DNA of 6,459 nt, taken from assembly GCA_029882675.1 (NCBI GenBank), contig JAOUKJ010000234.1, forward strand, positions 1 through 6,459, read 5' to 3'. Both the position numbers and the translations under genes were made by a program. The notes beneath the pieces are model-generated. The model worked only from the letters and a program-made list of their open reading frames with translations, did not search any database and had not been told where the DNA came from. Origin of the DNA: Cyclobacteriaceae bacterium. Its GTDB lineage: Bacteria > Bacteroidota > Bacteroidia > Cytophagales > Cyclobacteriaceae. Positions 1 to 6,459 of this stretch are shown one piece after another; position 1 is the first letter of the stretch, and every line of letters begins with the position of its first letter.

Positions 1-3000
1 CATTCGTTTTCTTACTTCTTTCGATAAGCCTGTTTGCACAGGATATCGTGACAGGTAAGATAACGGATCAGAAAGGAGAAGCGCTCATTGGAGCAACAGT
101 TTTAGAAAGTGGAACGAAAAACGGGACCGTTACAGATGTAGAGGGAAACTTCAGCATCTCGCTTACTTCAGCAACGCCTGTACTTAAAGTTTCTTTTATC
201 GGGTATATCACTGCAGAGGTACCCGTGAATGGCCAGACCGTGATCAACGTTAGTCTGGAAGATGACATCCAGCAATTGCAGGAGATCGTCGTAGTGGGTT
301 ATGGTGTGGAAAAAAGGGTAAACCTTTCAGGGGCCGTTGATCAGGTCAATGCCGAGCAACTGGAAGCACGCCCCATATCCAATATTTCTCAAGGATTACA
401 AGGGGTCATCCCCAACCTGAATATCGACTTTTTTTCAGGCGAACCCGGGGCTGCTGCCAACATCAATATCAGGGGAATTACCTCTATTAACGGAGGTAAC
501 CCACTGATTCTTATTGACGGCGTGCCCTCAGAGTCGATGGAGCTGAACAGGCTTTCCCCCCAGGACATTGAGTCTATTTCCGTTATTAAAGACGCCTCTG
601 CTGCGGCTATATATGGTGCAAGGGCTGCTTTTGGTGTTATTATTATCACCACCAAATCTGGGGAATCGGAAGGGGTAAGTATCTCCTATTCCGGTAATAC
701 CTCCTGGGACAAGCCCACGGTCTTGCCCAACAAGATTACCGATCCCTATATATACTTACGTGTCAGGGAAACATCCACGGACAACACCCCCTGGGACAAC
801 CAGAACTACAGCGACCAGACCTATCAGTACGCCAGAGACCGCTCTGATAATCCCTCCGGTACACCCGGTGTGCGAACTAACCCTACCGACCCTTCTTCCT
901 GGGAATATATGGGCGACCGCGACTGGACAGATTATTTTCTGGGTGATTACTCCATATCTCAAAACCACCAGCTGGCCCTATCCGGAAGATCCAAGACCAC
1001 CCAGTATTACCTCTCCGGGTCGTACAACAAACAAAATGGCGCACTTAAACTGGCCGATGATTATTTTGACCGCTATAGTGTACGCTCAAAAGTGACTTTC
1101 AAGCCTTATGAATGGCTTTCCGTGGGCAACAACACTTTTATTAATTCAACCACCCGCGAAAAACCCAGCTATTTATCGATCTGGGACCTGTATAACTTTC
1201 ACCCCACCGACTGGGACAAAAACCCCGATGGCACATGGGCCAACACAGATGTGGGTTATGCAGGCGCACGTCTGACTGACGGTGGTCGTAATAATGAAAG
1301 ATACGGCAGCTTCCAGACCCGTTTCACTACTGAAATGAGTTTTCTGGACGATATGTTAAAGTTCAACAGTGATTTCACCTATCGTAAAGGGAATACCAAC
1401 TACAACTATTATACTACCAAGTATAAGGTCGGTTATGGGCCAGATGATGTACGTGAAGTGGGCAACAATAGCGCGTATCGTGGTACTGAGTTTGAAGATT
1501 ATAGCGTTTTTAATGCCTATGCCACCTTTAGGAAGAGTTTTAATGGCCACAACCTGACGGCCATTGCGGGATACAATCAGGAATACTACCGTTCAGAATG
1601 GTTTATGGCTGCCAAAGACAAGGTGATTTCAGCTTCGCTGCCTACCATTGCGCTGGCTACAGGAAACTCGAATGTAGATGAATATATTGCTGATTGGGCC
1701 GTTCGTGGGGTCTTTTTCAGGGCCAATTACATTTACAATGACAAATATATTTTGGAATTCAACGGCCGCTATGATGGCACCTCCCGTTTCCCGAAAGAAA
1801 ACCGGTTTGGTTTCTTCCCATCGGCATCTGCTGCATGGCGTATTGATCAGGAATCTTTTATGAGTTCGGTGGATGTCATCAGTTCCCTGAAACTGAGGGG
1901 ATCATACGGCTCATTGGGCAACCAGTCAGTCTCTGAATACGGTTACATCCCCACCATGCAATCATCGCAATCCAATTACCTGATTGGTGGTGCACTTCCA
2001 CAAAGGGTAACGCCCCCCTCTCTGGTATCTTCCAACTACACCTGGGAGGAAGTGAAAACCTTCAACTTCGGGGCTGAAATAGGCATTTTGGGCGACCAAC
2101 TCTACACTACTTTTGACGTCTTCAACCGAAATACACTTGGCATGCTCACACTGGGCAAAGACCTGCCGGATGTACTCGGTGCCAGTGAGCCATTAGAAAA
2201 TGCTGCTGACCTGGAAACCAAAGGATGGGAATTGTCAATTAATTATAAAAACAACCTGAATGTGGCCGGTAAATCACTGGTGCTGAACACGAAGTTTGTT
2301 TTGTCTGACAGCCGGTCGTTTATCACCAGTTTCGACAATCCCAATGGCAACCTGACGCAGTACTATGAGGGCATGGAGTTTGGGGAAATATGGGGACTAC
2401 AAAGTGACGGACTTTTCCAGAGTCAATCTGAAATTGACAACCTGGATGAATCATCCCTTATCCCCTGGGGTGCCCTGGACATCGTACCCGGGTGGCCTAA
2501 ATACAAGGATCTGGATGGCAACGGGGCCATCGAAAAAGGAACCACCCTCGAAGATCCCAAAGATATGTCGGTCATCGGAAATGTCTCTCCCAGGTACAGA
2601 TATGGTGTAAACCTTTCAGCCGACTGGAACGGTTTTGACCTGAGTATATTTATGCAGGGTATAGGCAAACGCGACTACTACCCACTCGATTACCTGTACT
2701 GGGGCTTCTACCAGCAGCCTTATGCCGGTGGTTATGAACACCTGCTCGATTTTTACCGGGCCGCTGATGAAAGCAGTACTGACCGGGCCAGACATTCCCA
2801 ATCGTATATTGATGCCGGCCTGGCAGACCAAAACCTGGATGCAGAATATCCCATTTTACAGTCGTGGATGGCCGACAGAAACCTGGGTGAACGTATTGAC
2901 CAGTCAAAAGGCCTGGCCATTCCACAGACCCGCTATATGCTGAGTTCTGCTTACCTCCGTTTGAAAAACCTGACTGTTGGTTATTCATTACCGACTTCTG

Positions 3001-3215
3001 TTATAGAGCGCCTTGGCCTGGCAAAAGTTCGCGTTTACTTCAGTGGTGAAAACCTCACGGAATGGTCTCAGGTAAAGGCACATTATGATCCTGAGTCACT
3101 TAACGACAATCAGACTACAATCAATCCAGCTGAGTCTACCTCACGTAGTGTAGGTAAAGGGTATGCTTACCCGCTACAGCGGCGTTTCGCCATGGGATTG
3201 AATATTAATTTTTAA
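1..3215 (+). CDS. SusC/RagA-family TonB-dependent outer-membrane transporter (5' end outside window)
   Basis: This is the outer-membrane barrel of a SusCD uptake complex, which imports large substrates (typically oligosaccharides, sometimes peptides) using TonB-ExbBD energy. There are 1070 complete codons visible from position 3 to the TAA at 3213-3215. Counting from codon 3-5, residues 1-13 are the end of a signal peptide. Residues about 16-88 form a carboxypeptidase-D-regulatory-like domain (TGKITD, then GATVLE and GTVTDVEGNFSI). EIVVVGYG at 94-101 is the TonB-box-proximal linker. The plug domain spans about 103-220 and carries the family signature LILIDGVP (168-175) and IKDASAAAIYGARA (195-208). 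The rest is a 22-strand-type beta-barrel ending in an aromatic residue (GLNINF), as expected for Bam-dependent assembly. An acidic DLDGNGAIE loop sits at 836-844. No STN (FecR-interacting) domain is visible between signal peptide and CarboxypepD domain, so transduction to an anti-sigma factor is not indicated. The GTG at 48 is not the start, because the open frame continues upstream. The family call is secure; the substrate is unknown. Confidence 0.96.
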   Translation, partial: FVFLLLSISLFAQDIVTGKITDQKGEALIGATVLESGTKNGTVTDVEGNFSISLTSATPVLKVSFIGYITAEVPVNGQTVINVSLEDDIQQLQEIVVVGYGVEKRVNLSGAVDQVNAEQLEARPISNISQGLQGVIPNLNIDFFSGEPGAAANINIRGITSINGGNPLILIDGVPSESMELNRLSPQDIESISVIKDASAAAIYGARAAFGVIIITTKSGESEGVSISYSGNTSWDKPTVLPNKITDPYIYLRVRETSTDNTPWDNQNYSDQTYQYARDRSDNPSGTPGVRTNPTDPSSWEYMGDRDWTDYFLGDYSISQNHQLALSGRSKTTQYYLSGSYNKQNGALKLADDYFDRYSVRSKVTFKPYEWLSVGNNTFINSTTREKPSYLSIWDLYNFHPTDWDKNPDGTWANTDVGYAGARLTDGGRNNERYGSFQTRFTTEMSFLDDMLKFNSDFTYRKGNTNYNYYTTKYKVGYGPDDVREVGNNSAYRGTEFEDYSVFNAYATFRKSFNGHNLTAIAGYNQEYYRSEWFMAAKDKVISASLPTIALATGNSNVDEYIADWAVRGVFFRANYIYNDKYILEFNGRYDGTSRFPKENRFGFFPSASAAWRIDQESFMSSVDVISSLKLRGSYGSLGNQSVSEYGYIPTMQSSQSNYLIGGALPQRVTPPSLVSSNYTWEEVKTFNFGAEIGILGDQLYTTFDVFNRNTLGMLTLGKDLPDVLGASEPLENAADLETKGWELSINYKNNLNVAGKSLVLNTKFVLSDSRSFITSFDNPNGNLTQYYEGMEFGEIWGLQSDGLFQSQSEIDNLDESSLIPWGALDIVPGWPKYKDLDGNGAIEKGTTLEDPKDMSVIGNVSPRYRYGVNLSADWNGFDLSIFMQGIGKRDYYPLDYLYWGFYQQPYAGGYEHLLDFYRAADESSTDRARHSQSYIDAGLADQNLDAEYPILQSWMADRNLGERIDQSKGLAIPQTRYMLSSAYLRLKNLTVGYSLPTSVIERLGLAKVRVYFSGENLTEWSQVKAHYDPESLNDNQTTINPAESTSRSVGKGYAYPLQRRFAMGLNINF
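3..41 (+). other. C-terminal part of the SusC signal peptide, with A|Q cleavage junction
   Basis: The frame upstream of the GTG at 48 reads FVFLLLSISLFAQDIV, a hydrophobic core followed by a small residue. This is the end of a Sec signal peptide whose N-terminal charged part lies before the window. Signal peptidase I would most likely cut after the Ala codon at 36-38, leaving Gln (39-41) as the mature N-terminus. Bacteroidota often place Gln there, where it can be cyclised to pyroglutamate. The exact cleavage site is inferred. Confidence 0.75.
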
Positions 3216-3220
3216 TGAAC

Positions 3221-3226
3221 AAGGAG
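3221..3226 (+). promoter_or_regulatory. Shine-Dalgarno sequence of the susD-like gene
   Basis: AAGGAG lies 8 bases before the ATG at 3235, in the 19-bp gap after the susC stop. Spacing and complementarity to the 16S rRNA tail are close to ideal. Many Bacteroidota genes lack such a site, so it supports the chosen start and points to efficient initiation of the lipoprotein from a shared susCD transcript. No promoter or terminator is visible in the gap. Confidence 0.7.
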
Positions 3227-3234
3227 ACTAGAAA

Positions 3235-5046
3235 ATGAAAAATATAATCAAACTATTTACCCTCACCGGGCTCATCTTTTTGGCCTCGGGGTGTAATGAT
3301 GCCTTTCTGGATCGTTTTCCGGAAACATCCATCGGAAAAGAAAACTTCTTCAAATCGGAAGAAGACCTGGCCATGTATGTTTACAACCTCTATAATTTTC
3401 CGGGGTTTGAGCAATATGTGGGTGATGCCGCCACTGACAATGCCACGACTACGGGTAGTACCGAGCTTAAAACCATGATGGTGAGCTCCCCATCTTCAGC
3501 CACCATCAATGGCGGATGGAATTGGGAAAATTTACGCACCATCAATTTCTTCCTGGACAATTTTGGCAATGCCGACATCAGTGAAACACTGCTTAATCAC
3601 TACGAAGGCCTGGGCCGTTTTTTCCGGGCACAGTTTTATATTGCTAAGGTAAAGCGCTATTCAGACGTACCCTGGTATGAAACCGTGATTGAAACAGACG
3701 ATGAAGAAGCCATGTACAAGGCACGTGACCCACGCGATTTTGTAGTGGGCAAAATTATGGCTGACCTGGAATTTGCCGCTGCAAATGTAATGGCTGACGG
3801 ACGTTCAGGAGCTGTAAATACCTGGGTAGTAAAGGCCTATCTGGCCCGTTATGCCCTGTATGAAGGAACATTCAGGAAATACCATGCAGAGCTGGGCCTT
3901 GAAGGAACAGCCAATGATTTTCTGAATACGGCTGCGAATACAGCCAAAGACATCATGGACAATGGTGGCTTTGCCCTGCAAAATACCGGAAATCCCGATG
4001 CTGATTACGCCTCGCTGTTCAACAGCACCAACTTAGAGGGCAACAGTGAAGTGATCCTGGCCACTTTTTCTGAAACGGATCAACTCAACAGCGGATGGTG
4101 GTCTTATATGTTTGGCAATTATGAAGTGAGCCCTTCAAAAGACCTCCTCCAGAGCTACCTTCAAACCGATGGTTCGCCTTACACCAACCAGGCCGGATAC
4201 CAGACCAGACTCTTTACCGAAGAGTTTGTCGATCGCGATCCCCGGCTTAGTCAAACCTACGCATATCCCGGGTTTGAGCTTATACATACCAGCACTTATT
4301 CGCAGGGTGGTGGAACGTACATACAGCAGTTGGCCAAGAGTTTTAGCGGATACCATCAGCTCAAGGGTTTTGTAAACAGTACGGATCAGTCAGTTTTTAA
4401 CAGCCTTGACTTCCCGGTATTGCGTTTCGCCGAGACCCTGCTGATCTATGCTGAGGCCAAAGCTGAACTGGCTCAACTCACCCAGGGCGACCTGGACATG
4501 ACCATCAACCAGTTGCGAGACCGTGCCGGCATGCCTGCACTTACCATGGGGCCCGTAGTAGATCCCGTGCAGGAAGGACGCTACCCCAACATCAAATCAG
4601 GCACCAGTCAATGGGCTGAACTGCTGGAAATAAGAAGAGAAAGAAGGGTTGAACTTGCACTGGAAGGGTACAGGACTGATGATTTAATGCGCTGGTATGC
4701 CGGTAAGCTGATTGAACAGGAGCCTGAAGGAATCTATTTCCCGGATTTAGGCAAGTATGACCTCACGGGTGATGGCATAGAAGATATCATTCTCATTGAT
4801 TATACAGCATCTATACCTTTGCCGGAGGATAAAGCATTGAATGCGCTAGGTGTCCCGTTGGTTTATTACCGGGCAGGCACTTTCGGCCAGGACGCTTCTA
4901 TCTTCCTGAAAAACGGTAACTCAGGCACACTACAAACCGTAGAAGAGAGAGGTGCCTTTGAAGAGCCAAAGTATTACTACAGGCCTATACCGCAAACTCA
5001 TGTTACGGTAAACCCCAACCTGAATCAAATATTTGGTTGGGACTAA
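3235..5046 (+). CDS. SusD/RagB-family surface lipoprotein, partner of the upstream SusC
   Basis: This is the substrate-binding lid of the SusCD complex, anchored in the outer membrane by lipid and exposed at the surface. It is complete at 603 residues, a usual size for the family. Residues 1-20 form a lipoprotein signal peptide ending in LASGC, with Cys20 the lipidated residue, followed by the typical NDAFLDRFPETS start. The N-terminal SusD-like domain (about 21-220) contains GGWNWENLRTINFF (93-106), GRFFRAQFYIAKVKRYSDVPW (127-147) and a later ALYEGTFRKYH stretch; this is the TPR-like helical scaffold. The C-terminal SusD/RagB domain (about 330-603) carries LRFAETLLIYAEAKAEL (396-412), INQLRDRAGMP (424-434) and IRRERRVELALEGYRTDDL (466-484), all hallmarks. 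An acidic DLTGDGIED loop lies at 509-517. It follows susC by 19 bp with a strong ribosome-binding site, so the two are almost certainly cotranscribed. Ligand residues cannot be assigned from sequence alone. Confidence 0.97.
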   Translation: MKNIIKLFTLTGLIFLASGCNDAFLDRFPETSIGKENFFKSEEDLAMYVYNLYNFPGFEQYVGDAATDNATTTGSTELKTMMVSSPSSATINGGWNWENLRTINFFLDNFGNADISETLLNHYEGLGRFFRAQFYIAKVKRYSDVPWYETVIETDDEEAMYKARDPRDFVVGKIMADLEFAAANVMADGRSGAVNTWVVKAYLARYALYEGTFRKYHAELGLEGTANDFLNTAANTAKDIMDNGGFALQNTGNPDADYASLFNSTNLEGNSEVILATFSETDQLNSGWWSYMFGNYEVSPSKDLLQSYLQTDGSPYTNQAGYQTRLFTEEFVDRDPRLSQTYAYPGFELIHTSTYSQGGGTYIQQLAKSFSGYHQLKGFVNSTDQSVFNSLDFPVLRFAETLLIYAEAKAELAQLTQGDLDMTINQLRDRAGMPALTMGPVVDPVQEGRYPNIKSGTSQWAELLEIRRERRVELALEGYRTDDLMRWYAGKLIEQEPEGIYFPDLGKYDLTGDGIEDIILIDYTASIPLPEDKALNALGVPLVYYRAGTFGQDASIFLKNGNSGTLQTVEERGAFEEPKYYYRPIPQTHVTVNPNLNQIFGWD

Positions 5047-5063
5047 AAAAAATAAAATATTTG
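5032..5063 (+). promoter_or_regulatory. Possible Bacteroidota-type sigma-ABfr promoter (weak)
   Basis: TTTG at 5032-5035 is followed after 20 bases by AATATTTG at 5056-5063. This is one mismatch from the Bacteroidota -7 element TAnnTTTG, with -33 spacing in the accepted range. It overlaps the 3' end of the susD-like gene and lies upstream of the terminator hairpin, so a transcript from it would have to pass that hairpin to reach the propeller gene. The region is very AT-rich and a chance match is quite possible. Confidence 0.2.
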
Positions 5064-5080
5064 TATTAGATATTAAAGTA

Positions 5081-5114
5081 GAAAAAGGCCTGGTTTTACA
5101 GGTCTTTTTCTTTT
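5081..5114 (+). terminator. Rho-independent terminator after the susCD-like operon
   Basis: GAAAAAGGCCTG (5081-5092) pairs with CAGGTCTTTTTC (5099-5110) in a 12-bp stem with one G-U wobble (5088 with 5103) and a 6-base loop (5093-5098). T-rich sequence runs from 5105 to 5114. The A-rich foot facing the T tract makes the hairpin partly symmetric, so some activity on the opposite strand is conceivable. It begins 35 bases after the susD stop and ends 24 bases before the next ATG, so it should close the susCD transcript or lower expression of the gene behind it. Confidence 0.8.
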
Positions 5115-5138
5115 CCAACAGTATAAAAACCACCTGCC

Positions 5139-6459
5139 ATGCGACCACTTTTCCTGATCCTATTTCTTACGGCTTTTACCGTTTCCTGTAACCAAAACAA
5201 AGAAACCCGAAAATGGGTGGTTCAGGCCCCTGCAGGTTCTGAATACCTGAAAGTAAATAAACAGGGTAAAACAATACTGCCCAACGGACGGTTTATCGAG
5301 CCCTACGGCAAAACCTACACCACGGCTCCCCACCCCTTTGGATTGATCATGAGCCCGGACGGTCATATTGCCGTCACGGCCAATTCCGGGACATCACCCC
5401 TCTCCGTTACCATCCTCAAGAATATTTTTTCGCAAAATCCGGAAATAAGGCAGGTGCCTGAAGGAGCATATACTGACAAGGGTATTTTGGCCTCCGTATT
5501 TATGGGATTAGCCATCTCGCCAGACAATCAGATCCTTTACGTGGCCGGCGGTCAGGAAAGTGTAGTGTACCTCTTTGATATTAATAATGGTGAAAAATTA
5601 GGGGAAATAGACTGTTCGGAAGATCATTCTCATGGCTATATTGGTGATATGAAGCTGAGCAAGGATGGCCAACGGCTATATGCCGTGGATCAGATTAATT
5701 TCAGCCTGCTCGTGATAGACACCCAACAGCATAAGGTCATAGAAAGAATTCCCACCGGCAGGTATCCCTTTGGCCTGGAACTCTCGCCCGATGGAAAAAA
5801 AGCATGGGTGGCCAATGTAGGTATGTACGAATACAGTATTTTACCCGGAATGGATCGGGAAAATCTGGACAGTACGGCCTGGGACTTTCCAGCCTATGCC
5901 TATTTATCGAAAGAATCGATTGATGGGATGGTGAAAGACTCGATCGAAATACCCGGTTTGGGTGACCCCAATGTACCGGAGTCATTCTCGGTCTGGGGCG
6001 TGGATCTAAAGACCAACAAAGTAATCTCAAAAATAAAAACCGGGTTTCTGGTGGGTGAAGAAATTGAAGGTATACCGGCAGTGGGTGGCGCCAGCCCCAA
6101 TTCGGTAGTGGCCACCAACCAATATGTGTTTGTGAGCAATGGGAATAATGATTGTGTATCAGTAATCGATGTCGCCGCCGATTCCGTGGTGAAGAATATT
6201 TTTCTCAGTCCGGATGAACGATTAAAGACCTTCCGGGGGGTGATCCCCTTTGGCCTGTGTTTATCCCCTGACAAAAAGCGTTTGTATGTGGCCGAGTCGG
6301 GCATCAACGCCATTGGAGTCATCAATGTAGAGGCACTTGACGTCATAGGACACATTCCCGCAGGCTGGTTTCCGTCTAAAATAGGGATGAGCAATGACGG
6401 CCAAAAGCTGGTGGTAGCTAATGCCAAAGGATTTGGTAGCGGCCCCAATGGGGGCTCGA
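5139..6459 (+). CDS. YncE/YVTN-type beta-propeller lipoprotein, probably the N-terminal half of a propeller-phosphatase fusion (3' end outside window)
   Basis: The frame is open from the ATG at 5139 to the window end (440 complete codons, no stop). Residues 1-17 (MRPLFLILFLTAFTVSC) look like a lipoprotein signal peptide with Cys17 as lipid site; Thr at -3 makes the lipobox non-canonical, though Bacteroidota tolerate this. Propeller blades show as recurring [FM]GLxxSPD or similar turns followed by YVA/WVAN-type strands: FGLIMSPDG (67-75), MGLAISPDN (122-130), GDMKLSKDG (169-177), FGLELSPDG (211-219), a more divergent blade near NSVVATNQYVFVSNG (321-335), FGLCLSPDK (371-379) and IGMSNDGQKLVVAN (415-428). 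A long inter-blade insertion occupies about 229-315. The ending KGFGSGPNGG (430-439) resembles proteins annotated as bifunctional YncE / alkaline phosphatase family, in which a metal-dependent phosphatase-like domain follows; that domain is not visible here, so catalysis is inference. The start is supported by the signal peptide, but no Shine-Dalgarno is seen (CACCTGCC precedes the ATG). A terminator separates it from the susD-like gene. Confidence 0.88.
   Translation, partial: MRPLFLILFLTAFTVSCNQNKETRKWVVQAPAGSEYLKVNKQGKTILPNGRFIEPYGKTYTTAPHPFGLIMSPDGHIAVTANSGTSPLSVTILKNIFSQNPEIRQVPEGAYTDKGILASVFMGLAISPDNQILYVAGGQESVVYLFDINNGEKLGEIDCSEDHSHGYIGDMKLSKDGQRLYAVDQINFSLLVIDTQQHKVIERIPTGRYPFGLELSPDGKKAWVANVGMYEYSILPGMDRENLDSTAWDFPAYAYLSKESIDGMVKDSIEIPGLGDPNVPESFSVWGVDLKTNKVISKIKTGFLVGEEIEGIPAVGGASPNSVVATNQYVFVSNGNNDCVSVIDVAADSVVKNIFLSPDERLKTFRGVIPFGLCLSPDKKRLYVAESGINAIGVINVEALDVIGHIPAGWFPSKIGMSNDGQKLVVANAKGFGSGPNGGS

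Noticed and set aside
760..1095. Open reading frame of 111 codons on the + strand in another frame of the transporter gene
   Set aside because: The product is Pro/Thr-rich low-quality sequence typical of an out-of-frame reading, and the susC frame through this region is continuous and family-like.
2650..2988. Open reading frame of 112 codons on the - strand
   Set aside because: It is antisense to the C-terminal barrel of the SusC-like protein; no start signal or recognisable domain.
4231..4240. Perfect 10-bp palindrome GATCGCGATC
   Set aside because: It encodes part of the FVDRDPRL stretch of the SusD-like protein, does not extend into the flanks and has no second copy nearby that I can see. 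Nothing indicates an operator.
5196..5215. Resemblance between the mini-ORF at 3215-3238 (NKETRK followed by TG) and the codons for NKETRK just after the lipobox Cys of the propeller lipoprotein; 16 of 20 bases match and the differences are synonymous
   Set aside because: A short match found after the fact in Lys/Glu/Asn-rich sequence. No longer duplication flanks either copy, so it is best read as coincidence.
5900..6448. Open reading frame of 182 codons on the - strand
   Set aside because: It lies antisense within the propeller lipoprotein gene, whose + strand frame has a signal peptide and repeated blade motifs. The antisense product shows no recognisable motif or start signal.
1..6459. 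Search for CRISPR repeats, tRNA/rRNA genes, insertion-sequence ends and attachment sites
   Set aside because: The window is almost entirely coding in three + strand genes; only about 110 bases are intergenic and these hold just a ribosome-binding site, a terminator and a weak promoter candidate.

Overview
The window comes from a member of the Bacteroidota. The main evidence is a tandem susC/susD pair: a SusC/RagA-type TonB-dependent outer-membrane transporter followed 19 bp later by a SusD/RagB-type surface lipoprotein, an arrangement characteristic of this phylum. The relaxed lipoboxes, the A|Q signal-peptidase junction of the SusC protein and the moderate base composition agree. The sequence style suggests an environmental lineage (Cytophagales/Cyclobacteriaceae-like) rather than a gut Bacteroides, but that is an impression, not a demonstrated placement.

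Layout, all on the + strand. (1) Positions 1-3215: SusC-like transporter, open at the left edge. Its reading frame continues upstream of the GTG at 48 through the end of a signal peptide, so the true start lies outside the window. (2) 3216-3234: short junction with a good Shine-Dalgarno sequence (AAGGAG). (3) 3235-5046: complete SusD-like lipoprotein of 603 residues. (4) 5047-5138: 92-bp AT-rich gap with a convincing rho-independent terminator hairpin (5081-5110 plus T tract). (5) 5139-6459: lipoprotein with a YncE/YVTN-type beta-propeller, open at the right edge after 440 codons. Its last visible residues resemble the propeller part of proteins annotated as 'bifunctional YncE family / alkaline phosphatase family', so a phosphatase-like domain probably follows outside the window.

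Working model: SusD captures an oligomeric or complex substrate at the cell surface and acts as a lid on the SusC barrel, which imports it using TonB energy. The propeller lipoprotein is separated from the pair by the terminator. It may be expressed by readthrough or from its own promoter, and may be a hydrolase or binding partner for the same substrate. No glycoside hydrolase, sulfatase, sigma/anti-sigma pair or hybrid two-component regulator lies inside the window, so the substrate cannot be named.

I found no CRISPR array, RNA gene, insertion sequence, attachment site or clearly new system. The window reads as an ordinary nutrient-uptake locus with a few details worth checking.
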